DNA from: Porphyrobacter sp.
GTDB lineage: Bacteria > Pseudomonadota > Alphaproteobacteria > Sphingomonadales > Sphingomonadaceae
NCBI GenBank assembly: GCA_027533455.1
Contig: JAPZUC010000001.1
Location: 124,001-188,000 of the forward strand
Reading direction: 5' to 3'
DNA: 64,000 nt
Below are positions 52,666 through 60,437 of the stretch, in pieces. Numbering within the stretch: the stretch's first letter is position 1; every line of letters starts with the position of its first letter. Position numbers and translations under genes: made by a program. The notes beneath the pieces were generated by a model that was not told where the DNA came from, searched no databases, and saw nothing but the letters and a program-made list of their open reading frames with translations.

Positions 52666-53874
52666 ATGGATATGGACTTCTCCCCCGAGGACATCGCCTT
52701 CCGTGAAGAAGTGCGCGCTTTCCTGAAGGACAACCTGCCCGACCGGTTGCGCGATGGCGCGCGCCGTACGCCGGGGGTGTTTGTCGAGCCCGATATCGGG
52801 ATGGAATGGCACCGGATTCTGTTCAAGCAGGGATGGGTGGCACCGCACTGGCCGAAGGAAGATGGCGGCACCGGCTGGACGCCGACCCAGAAGTTCATCT
52901 TCGAAAAGGAATGCGCTCTCGCCGGTGCGCCCTCGCTGGCGATTCTCGGTCTGCGGCTTGTCGGGCCGGTGATCTGCGAATTCGGCACGCCCGAACAAAA
53001 GGCGCGTTTCCTACCCGGCATCCTTTCGGGCGATGACTATTGGTGCCAGGGATATTCGGAACCCGGCTCTGGCTCGGACCTTGCCAGCCTCAAGACCGCT
53101 GCACGCCTTGAAGGCGACGAGTATGTCATCAATGGCTCCAAGATCTGGACCACCCACGCCCACCACGCCGATTGGATTTTCACACTCGTCCGCACCGATG
53201 CGACAGTAAAGAAGCAGGCAGGGATTAGCTTCCTCCTCGTTCCGATGGACCAGCCTGGCGTGTCGGTCACGCCAATCCACTCGATGTCGGGCGACCACGA
53301 GGTCAATGCGGTGTTCTTCACCGATGCGCATACGCCCGCGGAGAACCGCATCGGCGAGGAAGGCCAGGGCTGGAGCATCGCCAAGTTCCTGCTCGAAAAC
53401 GAGCGCGGCGGATCGTGCTATGCTCCGCGCCTACTCCAGAGCATCGACCGGCTCGAAAGCCTCGCCCATACCCAGCCTTCAGGCGTCAATGGCGCGATCG
53501 CGCATGACCCGCGCTTCCGCGACCGCCTCGCCCGTGTCCGGCTCGAAGCCGAGGCGCTGGAGGTGACCGAGCTTCGCATCCTCGCCGAACTCGCCAAGGG
53601 CCGCGCGCCCGGGCCGCAGACCTCGCTGGTCAAGCTGCTCGGCTCGAACCTCGGCCAGCAGGTGGATGTACTCCGTCTCGAACTGCTCGGCCCGGATGCA
53701 CTGCAATTGCCGCTCGAACGCCCGCTTTACGGCAACGAGGCGCCCGAGCCGGTGGGCAGCGAATATGCCCAGACCGCGATGGGCCGCTACCTCAACAACC
53801 GTGCCGCGACGATCTTCGGCGGATCGGACGAGGTTCAGAAGAACATCATCGCCAAAACCGTTCTCGGTCTCTGA
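52666..53874 (+). CDS. Acyl-CoA dehydrogenase, long subunit-like
   Basis: A 402-residue flavoprotein: MDFSPEDIAFREEVRAFLKDNLP, WCQGYSEPGSGSDLASLKTAA (FAD/substrate loop), KIWTTHAHHADWIF, FLLENERGGS and C-terminal IFGGSDEVQKNIIAK. This is the ChsE4/FadE26-like full-length form and is the likely catalytic partner of the short ACAD at 48402. The 55-base gap before it contains AGCTTGCGGG twice but no gene. Confidence 0.9.
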   Translation: MDMDFSPEDIAFREEVRAFLKDNLPDRLRDGARRTPGVFVEPDIGMEWHRILFKQGWVAPHWPKEDGGTGWTPTQKFIFEKECALAGAPSLAILGLRLVGPVICEFGTPEQKARFLPGILSGDDYWCQGYSEPGSGSDLASLKTAARLEGDEYVINGSKIWTTHAHHADWIFTLVRTDATVKKQAGISFLLVPMDQPGVSVTPIHSMSGDHEVNAVFFTDAHTPAENRIGEEGQGWSIAKFLLENERGGSCYAPRLLQSIDRLESLAHTQPSGVNGAIAHDPRFRDRLARVRLEAEALEVTELRILAELAKGRAPGPQTSLVKLLGSNLGQQVDVLRLELLGPDALQLPLERPLYGNEAPEPVGSEYAQTAMGRYLNNRAATIFGGSDEVQKNIIAKTVLGL

Positions 53875-53886
53875 GAGGACCGAAAA

Positions 53887-54789
53887 ATGGACGTATCAAA
53901 GCTGATGTTCCGCGATGGCCTGATGGCCGGCGAGCGGATCCTTGTCACCGGTGGCGGCACGGGGCTCGGGCGCGAGATGGCCGAGGCCTTCCTGAAGCTG
54001 GGCGCGACCGTCTACATCTGCGGTCGACGCCAGAACAAGCTCGATGAAACTGCAGCCGAGCTCACCGCGCTCCATGGCGGGAAGATCGTCGGCATGGCCT
54101 GCGACATCCGTGATGCCGACGCGATCCACGCGATGGTCGATGCGATCTGGGCCGATGGCGGCGCGCTGACGGGCGTGGTCAACAACGCCGCTGGCAACTT
54201 CATCAGCCGCACCGAGGATCTTTCGGTCAACGGCTTCAACGCCATCGCCGACATCGTCATGCGCGGCACCTTCTACGTCACGCTCGACATCGGCAAGCGC
54301 CTGATCGCCGAGAAGAAGAAGGCCAGCTTCCTGTCGATCCTCACCACCTGGGTGTGGTCGGGCAGCGCCTTCGTGGTGCCCAGCGCCATGTCCAAGACCG
54401 CGATCAACGCCATGACCCAGAGCCTCGCGACCGAGTGGGGCCGCTATGGCCTGCGGTTCAACGCCATCGCCCCGGGTCTGTTCCCGACCAAAGGCATGAG
54501 CGCGCGGCTCAGCCCCGGCGGGTCTGGCGGCAATTCGAACAATTCGATGAACCCGCTGGGCCGCGCGGGCGAGATGCATGAACTCGCCAACCTTGCGGTA
54601 TTCCTGATGGGGCCGGGCGCGGAATATGTGAACGGCCAGACCATCGCCATCGACGGCGCGGGCTTCCAGGCGACGGGCGGGACATTCTACCCGATGCTCC
54701 ACGCACTGGGCGATGCCGAGTGGGACCAGATGCGCGCGATGATCAAGGGCACCAACGAAAAGGACAAGGCCGAACGGACCGTGGGTTAG
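53887..54789 (+). CDS. 2,4-dienoyl-CoA-reductase-like SDR
   Basis: A 300-residue SDR with TGGGTGLG, NNAAGNF and the stretch SGSAFVVPSAMSKTAINAM, EWGRYGLRFNAIAPG and TKGMSARL. These closely resemble mammalian DECR1 (FVVPSASAKAGVEAM, RFNVIQPG), which also lacks Tyr at the YxxxK position. It should reduce a 2,4-dienoyl-CoA or related unsaturated CoA ester, completing beta-oxidation of unsaturated chains. It is the last gene of the operon; its stop lies 7 bases from that of kynU. Confidence 0.87.
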   Translation: MDVSKLMFRDGLMAGERILVTGGGTGLGREMAEAFLKLGATVYICGRRQNKLDETAAELTALHGGKIVGMACDIRDADAIHAMVDAIWADGGALTGVVNNAAGNFISRTEDLSVNGFNAIADIVMRGTFYVTLDIGKRLIAEKKKASFLSILTTWVWSGSAFVVPSAMSKTAINAMTQSLATEWGRYGLRFNAIAPGLFPTKGMSARLSPGGSGGNSNNSMNPLGRAGEMHELANLAVFLMGPGAEYVNGQTIAIDGAGFQATGGTFYPMLHALGDAEWDQMRAMIKGTNEKDKAERTVG

Positions 54790-54796
54790 GCCCGCA

Positions 54797-56020
54797 TCAG
54801 GTGACGGCGGCGCGCTGGTTGAACTCCGGTCGCTGCCATTCGCCGCTCGTGAGTACCTCGGCCAGATAACGCGCGGCTGCGGCCATGTCGGCGAAGCTCA
54901 GATAGGCCGGCGCAAAGCCCAGCCGCAGCACGTCAGGCGCGCGGAAATCGCCGATCACACCGCGCGCGATCAGCGCCTGACAGATGGCGTAGGCGTGCTC
55001 GTGGCGGAACGAGAGCTGGCTCCCGCGGTCAGCACTGCGCGGCGGGCTTACAAGCTCTAGCTGCACGTCATGCGCCATCAGGCATTCGAGCAGAAACTCG
55101 GACAGCGCCTGCGACTTGGCGTAGAGACGATCGACGCCGATCTCGGCGATCAGATCCACCCCCACCTCCAGCGCCGCCAGCCCGAGCACCGGGGGTGTGC
55201 CGCATTGCAGCCGCTCGATGCCGGGTGCGCCTGTGTAATCATCGGAGAAGGCGAAAGGCGCCGCATGGCCGAACCAGCCGGTGAGCGGTTGCCGCAAGTC
55301 CGCCTGATGGCGCTCGGCAACGAAGGCGAAAGCGGGGGCGCCCGGCCCTCCGCACAGGTACTTGTAGCCGCACCCGACTGCGAAATCCGCTTCCGCCGCG
55401 TTGAGATCAACTGGCAGCGCGCCAGTCGAATGCGACAGGTCCCACAAGACCAGAGCACCGGCCGCATGCGCGGCGCGGGTCACGGCGACCATGTCATGCA
55501 GCGCCCCGGTCTTGTAGTGGACATGGGTGAGCATCAACAGCGCGACATCCCCGTCCAGCGCCTCGACGATGCGGTCCCGCTCCGCCAGCCGCCGCGCCGC
55601 CAGACCCTGCGCCTCCAGCCCGGCGATCATGTAGAGATCGGTCGGAAAGTTGCCGGGCTCAGACAGCACCACCTTGCGGCCCGGACGCATCTGGAGGGCT
55701 GCGGAGATCAGCTTGAACAGGTTCACCGAGGTCGAATCGCAGGCAATCACTTCATGCGGCGCAGCGCCCATAAGCGGTGCGATCTTGCCGCCGATGCGGC
55801 CCGCCATCTCGAACCAGCCGGCGCTGTTCCATGACCGGATCAGACCACCGCCCCACTCCTTTTCGACCAGCTCTTGGACCCGCTCGGGGGTAGCCTTGGG
55901 CAGAGCACCGAGCGAGTTTCCGTCAAGATAGATGACGTTGTCCGGCAGAATGAACCGCTCGCGATAATCCGCCAGTGGATCGGCCGCGTCGAAATCGGCA
56001 GCGCGGGTCTCGGGGGTCAT
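54797..56020 (-). CDS. kynU: Kynureninase
   Basis: PLP enzyme cleaving kynurenine to anthranilate and alanine. The 407 residues include YLDGNSLGALPK, SVNLFKLISAAL, LWDLSHSTGALPVDLN (PLP-binding Asp) and the Schiff-base Lys220 in GCGYKYLCGGPGAPAF. The start is ATG 56020, which overlaps the kynA stop (ATGA); the frame upstream is inside kynA. No kynurenine formamidase gene is seen nearby, so that step must be encoded elsewhere. Confidence 0.95.
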   Translation of the reverse strand: MTPETRAADFDAADPLADYRERFILPDNVIYLDGNSLGALPKATPERVQELVEKEWGGGLIRSWNSAGWFEMAGRIGGKIAPLMGAAPHEVIACDSTSVNLFKLISAALQMRPGRKVVLSEPGNFPTDLYMIAGLEAQGLAARRLAERDRIVEALDGDVALLMLTHVHYKTGALHDMVAVTRAAHAAGALVLWDLSHSTGALPVDLNAAEADFAVGCGYKYLCGGPGAPAFAFVAERHQADLRQPLTGWFGHAAPFAFSDDYTGAPGIERLQCGTPPVLGLAALEVGVDLIAEIGVDRLYAKSQALSEFLLECLMAHDVQLELVSPPRSADRGSQLSFRHEHAYAICQALIARGVIGDFRAPDVLRLGFAPAYLSFADMAAAARYLAEVLTSGEWQRPEFNQRAAVT

Positions 56021-56808
56021 ATCGCTGTCCTGACGCTGAGGAGCTCGGGGAAGAAGGCCTGCTTCAGCACGCCTTCCAGGTACGGCACGCCCGGGGTGCC
56101 GCCGGTGCCACGTTTGAAGCCGATGATGCGTTCGACAGTCTTCAAGTGCCCGAACCGCCAGCGCTGGAAGTGGTATTCGAGGTCCACCAGCTTTTCGGCG
56201 AGTTCGTACAGGTCCCAATGGCTCTGCGGATCGCGATAGATCGCCGCCCACGCGGCTTCCACGGTGGGATCGGACGCGTAAGCGGCGGCCGGATCGCGGT
56301 CGAGCACGCCTTGCCCGATAGCGAAGCCGCGCCGCGCCAGCAGCCGGATCGCAGCGCCATAAAGGCTCGTCCGCCGGGCTTCCGCCTCAAGCCGCCCAGC
56401 CCAATCGGCGTTGCTTTTGTGGAAGCGCACATGCTTGCCATCCCGCCCGCCAAGCATGAATTCCATCATCCGGTACTGCGCCGACTGGAACCCGCTCGAC
56501 GCGCCCAGATGCGGGCGGATTGCGGAATAATCATGCGGAGTCATGGTGCTGAGCACGTCCCAGCTCTGGATCAGTTGCGCCTGCGCCCGCGCCACCCGGG
56601 CGAGCATCTTGAAGGCGGGGCGCAAGTCATCCGCCTCGATGCATTCGCGCGCGGCGGTCAGCTTGTGAAGACACAGCTTGAGCCACAACTCGCTCGCCTG
56701 GTGGACGATAATGAACAGCAGCTCGTCATGCGCATCCGACGCAGGGTGCTGCGCGGCAAGAATGCGGTCGAGATCGAGATAGCTGGCGTAGGTGACATCG
56801 GCGCTCAT
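56017..56808 (-). CDS. kynA: Tryptophan 2,3-dioxygenase
   Basis: Haem enzyme opening the indole ring of L-tryptophan to N-formylkynurenine. The 263-residue length matches bacterial TDO. Hallmarks: YASYLDLDRILAAQHP, HDELLFIIVHQASELWLKL, SGFQSAQYRMMEFMLG, and RFGHLKTVERIIGFKRGTGGT with the proximal haem His. It is first in the kynA-kynU pair. Confidence 0.96.
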   Translation of the reverse strand: MSADVTYASYLDLDRILAAQHPASDAHDELLFIIVHQASELWLKLCLHKLTAARECIEADDLRPAFKMLARVARAQAQLIQSWDVLSTMTPHDYSAIRPHLGASSGFQSAQYRMMEFMLGGRDGKHVRFHKSNADWAGRLEAEARRTSLYGAAIRLLARRGFAIGQGVLDRDPAAAYASDPTVEAAWAAIYRDPQSHWDLYELAEKLVDLEYHFQRWRFGHLKTVERIIGFKRGTGGTPGVPYLEGVLKQAFFPELLSVRTAI

Positions 56809-56844
56809 GCGCCAGACCCTAGCGCGGGTGGCGCGCCGAGGAAA

Positions 56845-57267
56845 CTAGCCCTCAATCACCCGCGCCTCGGGATGGTGCTTGTCGAGGTGACGAAGCAAAA
56901 TCTTGAGGTTCTTGGAGTTGGAGCGGAACACGAGGTCCGCCGCATCGCCGATGACGGGGATCGCGCCGATGGCGGTGTCGAACAGAACGTTCGCGCCCAT
57001 CCGAGCGAGTTTCCACTTGGGCAGGCCGAGGTTCTTGGCCTCCCACACGATATAGGCACCCATCGCGGTGGTCACGACATCACCAAGGACCGGCACAAGG
57101 CCGATCAGCGCGTCGAGACCCACGGGCATATTCACGCCGGGGATGGTGAAACTGCGTTCGAGCAGCTTTTCCAGCGCGGTCACGCGGGCGCGTACTGATC
57201 CGGCATCAGTGCCGGAAGGAAGCGCGAAGCGGATCGGTTCGGGGCGGTGGGGCATGGGCTTGTCCAT
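56845..57267 (-). CDS. DUF4112 domain protein
   Basis: A 140-residue small membrane protein: IPGVNMPVGLDALIGLVPVLGDVVTTAMGAYIV and ARMGANVLFDTAIGAIPVIGDAADLVF, the two repeated Gly-Asp-containing hydrophobic segments of DUF4112. Function unknown in the family. ATG 57267 is chosen; GTG 57273 overlaps the last base of the upstream binding-protein stop. The two genes are in one unit. Confidence 0.86.
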   Translation of the reverse strand: MDKPMPHRPEPIRFALPSGTDAGSVRARVTALEKLLERSFTIPGVNMPVGLDALIGLVPVLGDVVTTAMGAYIVWEAKNLGLPKWKLARMGANVLFDTAIGAIPVIGDAADLVFRSNSKNLKILLRHLDKHHPEARVIEG

Positions 57268-57272
57268 TCCCA

Positions 57273-58736
57273 CTATGTGGTGGGCTGGGAAAGCGGGAAC
57301 AAGGGGTGGAAGCCCCAGACGTTGGGGACGTAATTGCGGATCGACCCTCGAACCAGCGACCAGCGCACCGGCACGCCGAGCGGAATGTAGACCTCACGTT
57401 CGACCAAAGCTGCATGGGCTTCGGCGAGCAACTCTTCACGCCGGTCCATGTCACGCTCGGTGAGCGTCTGGCGGACGATCGCATCGGCCTTGGGCGCGCA
57501 AAGCCCCGCGCCAAGGCTACAGTTGAACTGGTTCAGATACCAGCGCGGCGAGGTGAAGCGTGCGAGGGTATCGCGCAGTTCGAGGTCAGCAGCCTGACCC
57601 GGACCGGCCCGGCGGGTCTTGACGCCGATCGTGCGCCAGGCCTCCGTGAGCTGGCTGAACAGGAGATCGCTGCCCGTCCCGTGCGGCAGGGCGATGCGAA
57701 CCACCGGCTCGCGGCCCGGGCCGGCCCACGCGCTGACACGTGCAGCGGCGGCGCGGCGGCGGTCCTCGATCGAGGCGCCGTTCCAGCGGTCCTCGGCATA
57801 GGTGGGCGATGTGAAGGATTCAGGCGGGACAATCCAGGTGCTCTGACGCCAGCCGCTCAGACCGAAGCTCTGGATGAGCGCTGTACGGTCAATCGCCATC
57901 GAAAGTGCTTCGCGGCGTTCGGGATCTGCCAGGAAACCGGCCTCGCGCCGGATTGTCAGACCAAGCAGGCCCATCGTCGGATCCACCTGGATGGTCCCGC
58001 GCGAAAGTGGGCCTGCCTCGGCGATCGGGAAATCGACGATGCTGCCCCCGATCACCAGATCGACATCGCCCCGCGAAAATGCCGTCACCGCCGCTTCTGC
58101 GGGCAGCGATCTGACGCCGATCGGCCGGGCCACATCCTCCCAGTCCTCGTGCGCTGGAAGTCCGCGGGTCTCTGGCGGCAGCGCCGACAGCACGGCGTTC
58201 TTCTTCCCGGCCTCGCGCGACATCACCATAGGTCCGGCGCCGATACCATTCTTCGTGAAGCCAAGCTCCGGTTGGGCGAGCAGTCGCAGGAAATCCGGCA
58301 TAGGGGCCGTCAGCCGCACCTCGATCACCCGCCCCGTCATTGCGCGGATATCGCGGACCTTGGCCAGATCGAGCCCGAGCGAGGTGCCGCGCACGCGGCC
58401 AATCGCCTGGCGCAACTGGGAGCGGACCTCCTCTGCGGAGATATCGCCGCCTCGCGACCAAGTGGCGTCTCGCAGTCGGAAGATATAGCTCAGCCCGTCG
58501 TCGGTGACGATCCAGCGCTCAGCAATGGCAGGCACAACCTGCCCGGCCTGATCAAGCGCGACCAGCCCTTCCTGCGTGGCCGTACGAATGTGCTGGGCAG
58601 GAGGAGGAAGACGCACGCCTTGCTGGAATAGGCTATCCGGTGCGCCGATGATCGCCACCTCAAGCGGCCCTCCGCCCCCCGAAGGACCGCAGGACGACAG
58701 CGCCAGCAAGGCAAGCAGAGGCAGCCAGAATCGCAT
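57273..58736 (-). CDS. Lipoprotein ABC-transporter-type solute-binding protein (family 5)
   Basis: A 487-residue SBP_bac_5-type protein. The N-terminus MRFWLPLLALLALSSCG is a lipoprotein signal with a Cys lipobox, so it would be lipid-anchored in the periplasm. Later parts show WIVTDDGLSYIFRLRDATWSRGG and DPERREALSMAIDRTALIQ, as in OppA/DppA. No permease or ATPase genes follow, so it may be an orphan or non-transport member. The start is ATG 58736; the longer open frame has no signal peptide. Confidence 0.87.
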   Translation of the reverse strand: MRFWLPLLALLALSSCGPSGGGGPLEVAIIGAPDSLFQQGVRLPPPAQHIRTATQEGLVALDQAGQVVPAIAERWIVTDDGLSYIFRLRDATWSRGGDISAEEVRSQLRQAIGRVRGTSLGLDLAKVRDIRAMTGRVIEVRLTAPMPDFLRLLAQPELGFTKNGIGAGPMVMSREAGKKNAVLSALPPETRGLPAHEDWEDVARPIGVRSLPAEAAVTAFSRGDVDLVIGGSIVDFPIAEAGPLSRGTIQVDPTMGLLGLTIRREAGFLADPERREALSMAIDRTALIQSFGLSGWRQSTWIVPPESFTSPTYAEDRWNGASIEDRRRAAAARVSAWAGPGREPVVRIALPHGTGSDLLFSQLTEAWRTIGVKTRRAGPGQAADLELRDTLARFTSPRWYLNQFNCSLGAGLCAPKADAIVRQTLTERDMDRREELLAEAHAALVEREVYIPLGVPVRWSLVRGSIRNYVPNVWGFHPLFPLSQPTT

Positions 58737-58818
58737 CGCATTCTGCCTAGCAGGTTGAAAAGCGGCGGTCAGCTTGCTGGAAGGAAACGAGGCCCCGCAG
58801 TGCCCCGAAAAATACGCA

Positions 58819-59196
58819 TCAGAGCTTGCGGAGCGTGCTCGGCTGGGGAGGCTGGGGCGCACGATGGGTCCACGAAGCCGGGGTAACCACTGCAGCCGGA
58901 TCCTCGGCCCTTTGGGGAGGACGCCGGGCCAACTGCGAATCAACTTCCTCGTCGAAGGCGACCCCGAAGCGGTTGTCCTGCACCCAGGCGACCGTTCCGC
59001 CGACCGCGCCAATGTTGCGGAGCTCTACCGAAACGCGGTGCCCGCGCTGCACGCGCAGCTGGCCCTCGCCCATCATGCCGCCATCGGACAGGTTGCGAAC
59101 ACGCACGCGATGCGTCTGGGCATTTTGTTCAACGCGAACGTCAGCCAGCAGAAACAGGCTATCGCGTGCGACACTGCGTGTCTCAACACCTGTCAT
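58819..59196 (-). CDS. PilZ-domain protein
   Basis: A 125-residue protein with one PilZ domain: R-D-SLFLLADVRVE region, RVRVRNLSDGGMMGEG (the (D/N)xSxxG motif) and GTVAWVQDNRFGVAFDEEVD. The N-terminal RxxxR c-di-GMP motif is incomplete, so nucleotide binding is uncertain. The C-terminal 40 residues are Pro-rich and probably flexible. A CtrA-like box lies about 100 bases upstream. Confidence 0.85.
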   Translation of the reverse strand: MTGVETRSVARDSLFLLADVRVEQNAQTHRVRVRNLSDGGMMGEGQLRVQRGHRVSVELRNIGAVGGTVAWVQDNRFGVAFDEEVDSQLARRPPQRAEDPAAVVTPASWTHRAPQPPQPSTLRKL

Positions 59197-59298
59197 GTTC
59201 CGGATCGCCTCCTTGGCCGAATAAAGTCGCCGTCGATCTTCTTACGCAAACAGCGCGCATCGATCACTATGCACCCTATCGCTGGTGCCGCATTCGCG

Positions 59299-59314
59299 GT
59301 TAACACGCAGTAAA
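59299..59314 (-). promoter_or_regulatory. CtrA-like binding box upstream of the PilZ gene
   Basis: On the minus strand the sequence reads TTTA-N7-TTAAC, one mismatch from the CtrA consensus TTAA-N7-TTAAC. It is about 100 bases upstream of the PilZ start. Motif evidence only. Confidence 0.35.
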
Positions 59315-59385
59315 GGAGCCGCTACGTGTAGCGAGCTTGTTGCATAGCGTCCCACCGCGGCACACATCGCCGGGGGCAATCGCGA

Positions 59386-59844
59386 TCATTCATCGCGCGA
59401 GACTTTTTCGCGGCGCTCGTGCGCTTCCTGGGCCTCGACCGTCATGGTAGCGACCGGCCGCGCGATCAGGCGGCGCAGACCGATCGGATCGCCCGTAACC
59501 TCGCAATAGCCATATTCGCCCGAATCAATCCGGCGAAGGGCAGAATCGATCTTGGAGACCAGCTTGCGTTGGCGGTCGCGGGTGCGCAGTTCGATGCCCC
59601 AGTCGGTTTCGCTCGAAGCGCGGTCGGTGAGATCGGCTTCGCGGATCGGTCCGTCTTGCAGGGACTGCAGCGTCTGTCCGGCAGCGGAGTGAATCGAGCG
59701 CTTCCATTCGATCAGCAGCATCCTGAAATAGGCCTGCTGGCGCTCGTTCATATATTCCTCGTCCTCGCTCGGGACATAGTCCGGGGCGAGCAGGCGCTTG
59801 GCTTTTTCAAGGATATCAATGTCGTCAGACGCGGTGGTTGGCAT
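59386..59844 (-). CDS. dksA: RNA polymerase-binding transcription factor DksA
   Basis: A 152-residue DksA: coiled-coil arms (YMNERQQAYFRMLLIEW, DRQRKLVSKIDSALRRIDSGEYGYC) and a degenerate zinc-finger region where only one Cys remains (YCEVTGDPIG, then RPVATMTVEAQEAHERREK). This one-cysteine form is normal for alphaproteobacteria. It adjusts rRNA and amino-acid promoters with ppGpp. ATG 59844, with GGAAGAG seven bases upstream, is preferred to TTG 59847. Confidence 0.93.
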   Translation of the reverse strand: MPTTASDDIDILEKAKRLLAPDYVPSEDEEYMNERQQAYFRMLLIEWKRSIHSAAGQTLQSLQDGPIREADLTDRASSETDWGIELRTRDRQRKLVSKIDSALRRIDSGEYGYCEVTGDPIGLRRLIARPVATMTVEAQEAHERREKVSRDE

Positions 59845-59959
59845 CAAGCACTCTTCCCATGAGCCGCTGGGCTGACCATCGCGTCCTGACGCCTGAATTT
59901 TTTCATTGGCTCACTTGGTCCCAGCAAGCTGAAGCAATGAGCGCCCTATAGGGAAGGCC

Positions 59960-59983
59960 CCAAAGCCGCACAAGCGGCTTTGG
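59960..59983. other. Perfect 10-bp hairpin in the dksA/Sel1 divergent gap
   Basis: CCAAAGCCGC and GCGGCTTTGG flank an ACAA loop. It lies about 115 bases upstream of dksA in a 272-base divergent region with no gene. No T-tract follows on either strand. It may be a leader structure of dksA or the end of an unseen small transcript. Confidence 0.45.
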
Positions 59984-60030
59984 CAAGGAGGCGGGGCAAA
60001 AGCGCACGGCTTCACAAAGGCCAAACGGCG

Positions 60031-60046
60031 TTAACTAATTCTTGAC
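60031..60046 (+). promoter_or_regulatory. CtrA-like binding box upstream of the Sel1-like gene
   Basis: TTAA-CTAATTC-TTGAC is one mismatch from the CtrA full site TTAA-N7-TTAAC and lies 71-86 bases before the Sel1-like start. Motif evidence only. Confidence 0.38.
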
Positions 60047-60116
60047 CATAAATGCCGCACTCCTCCGATCACGGAGGGTCGCTCAGGGGGCGATCCGGTA
60101 AAGAGGGGACCACACA

Positions 60117-60437
60117 ATGACAATCATCGCAATCGGAGCGAATGTTTCACGCGGAACATCGGGCGAAGACATGCTTGGGGCATGGCTGGCCGAGGCTGGA
60201 CGGGGTCAGGCAGGGGCCTGCTTCGATCTGGGCGTGGCTTTCTCGACGGGTAGCAACGGCGTGTCCTGCGACCTCATCGAAGCCCACAAGTGGTTCAACC
60301 TTGCCGCCGCCCGCGGCCATGAGGAAGCCGCTTCGTGCCGCGCTGACATTTCTGACGAAATGACTGCCCGCGAAATCGCTGAAGCCCAGCGTCGTGCGCG
60401 CCAGTGGCTCGCCGAAGGTCGCCTGCGCGCCGCCTAA
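60117..60437 (+). CDS. Small Sel1-repeat-like protein
   Basis: A 106-residue acidic protein with one and a half Sel1/TPR-like helical repeats: ACFDLGVAFSTGSNGVSCDLIEAHKWFNLAAARGHEEA. AARGHEEA and the W-F-N-L-A pattern are diagnostic for Sel1 repeats, which mediate protein contacts. No signal peptide is seen. Codons 10-14 contain a degenerate parS-like sequence. Its stop shares CTAA with the convergent GNAT gene. Confidence 0.8.
   Translation: MTIIAIGANVSRGTSGEDMLGAWLAEAGRGQAGACFDLGVAFSTGSNGVSCDLIEAHKWFNLAAARGHEEAASCRADISDEMTAREIAEAQRRARQWLAEGRLRAA

Noticed and set aside
15035..54789. Catabolic region as a recent transposon or plasmid insert
   Set aside because: No transposase, integrase, terminal repeat or tRNA-linked att site seen, and base composition looks even with the flanks.
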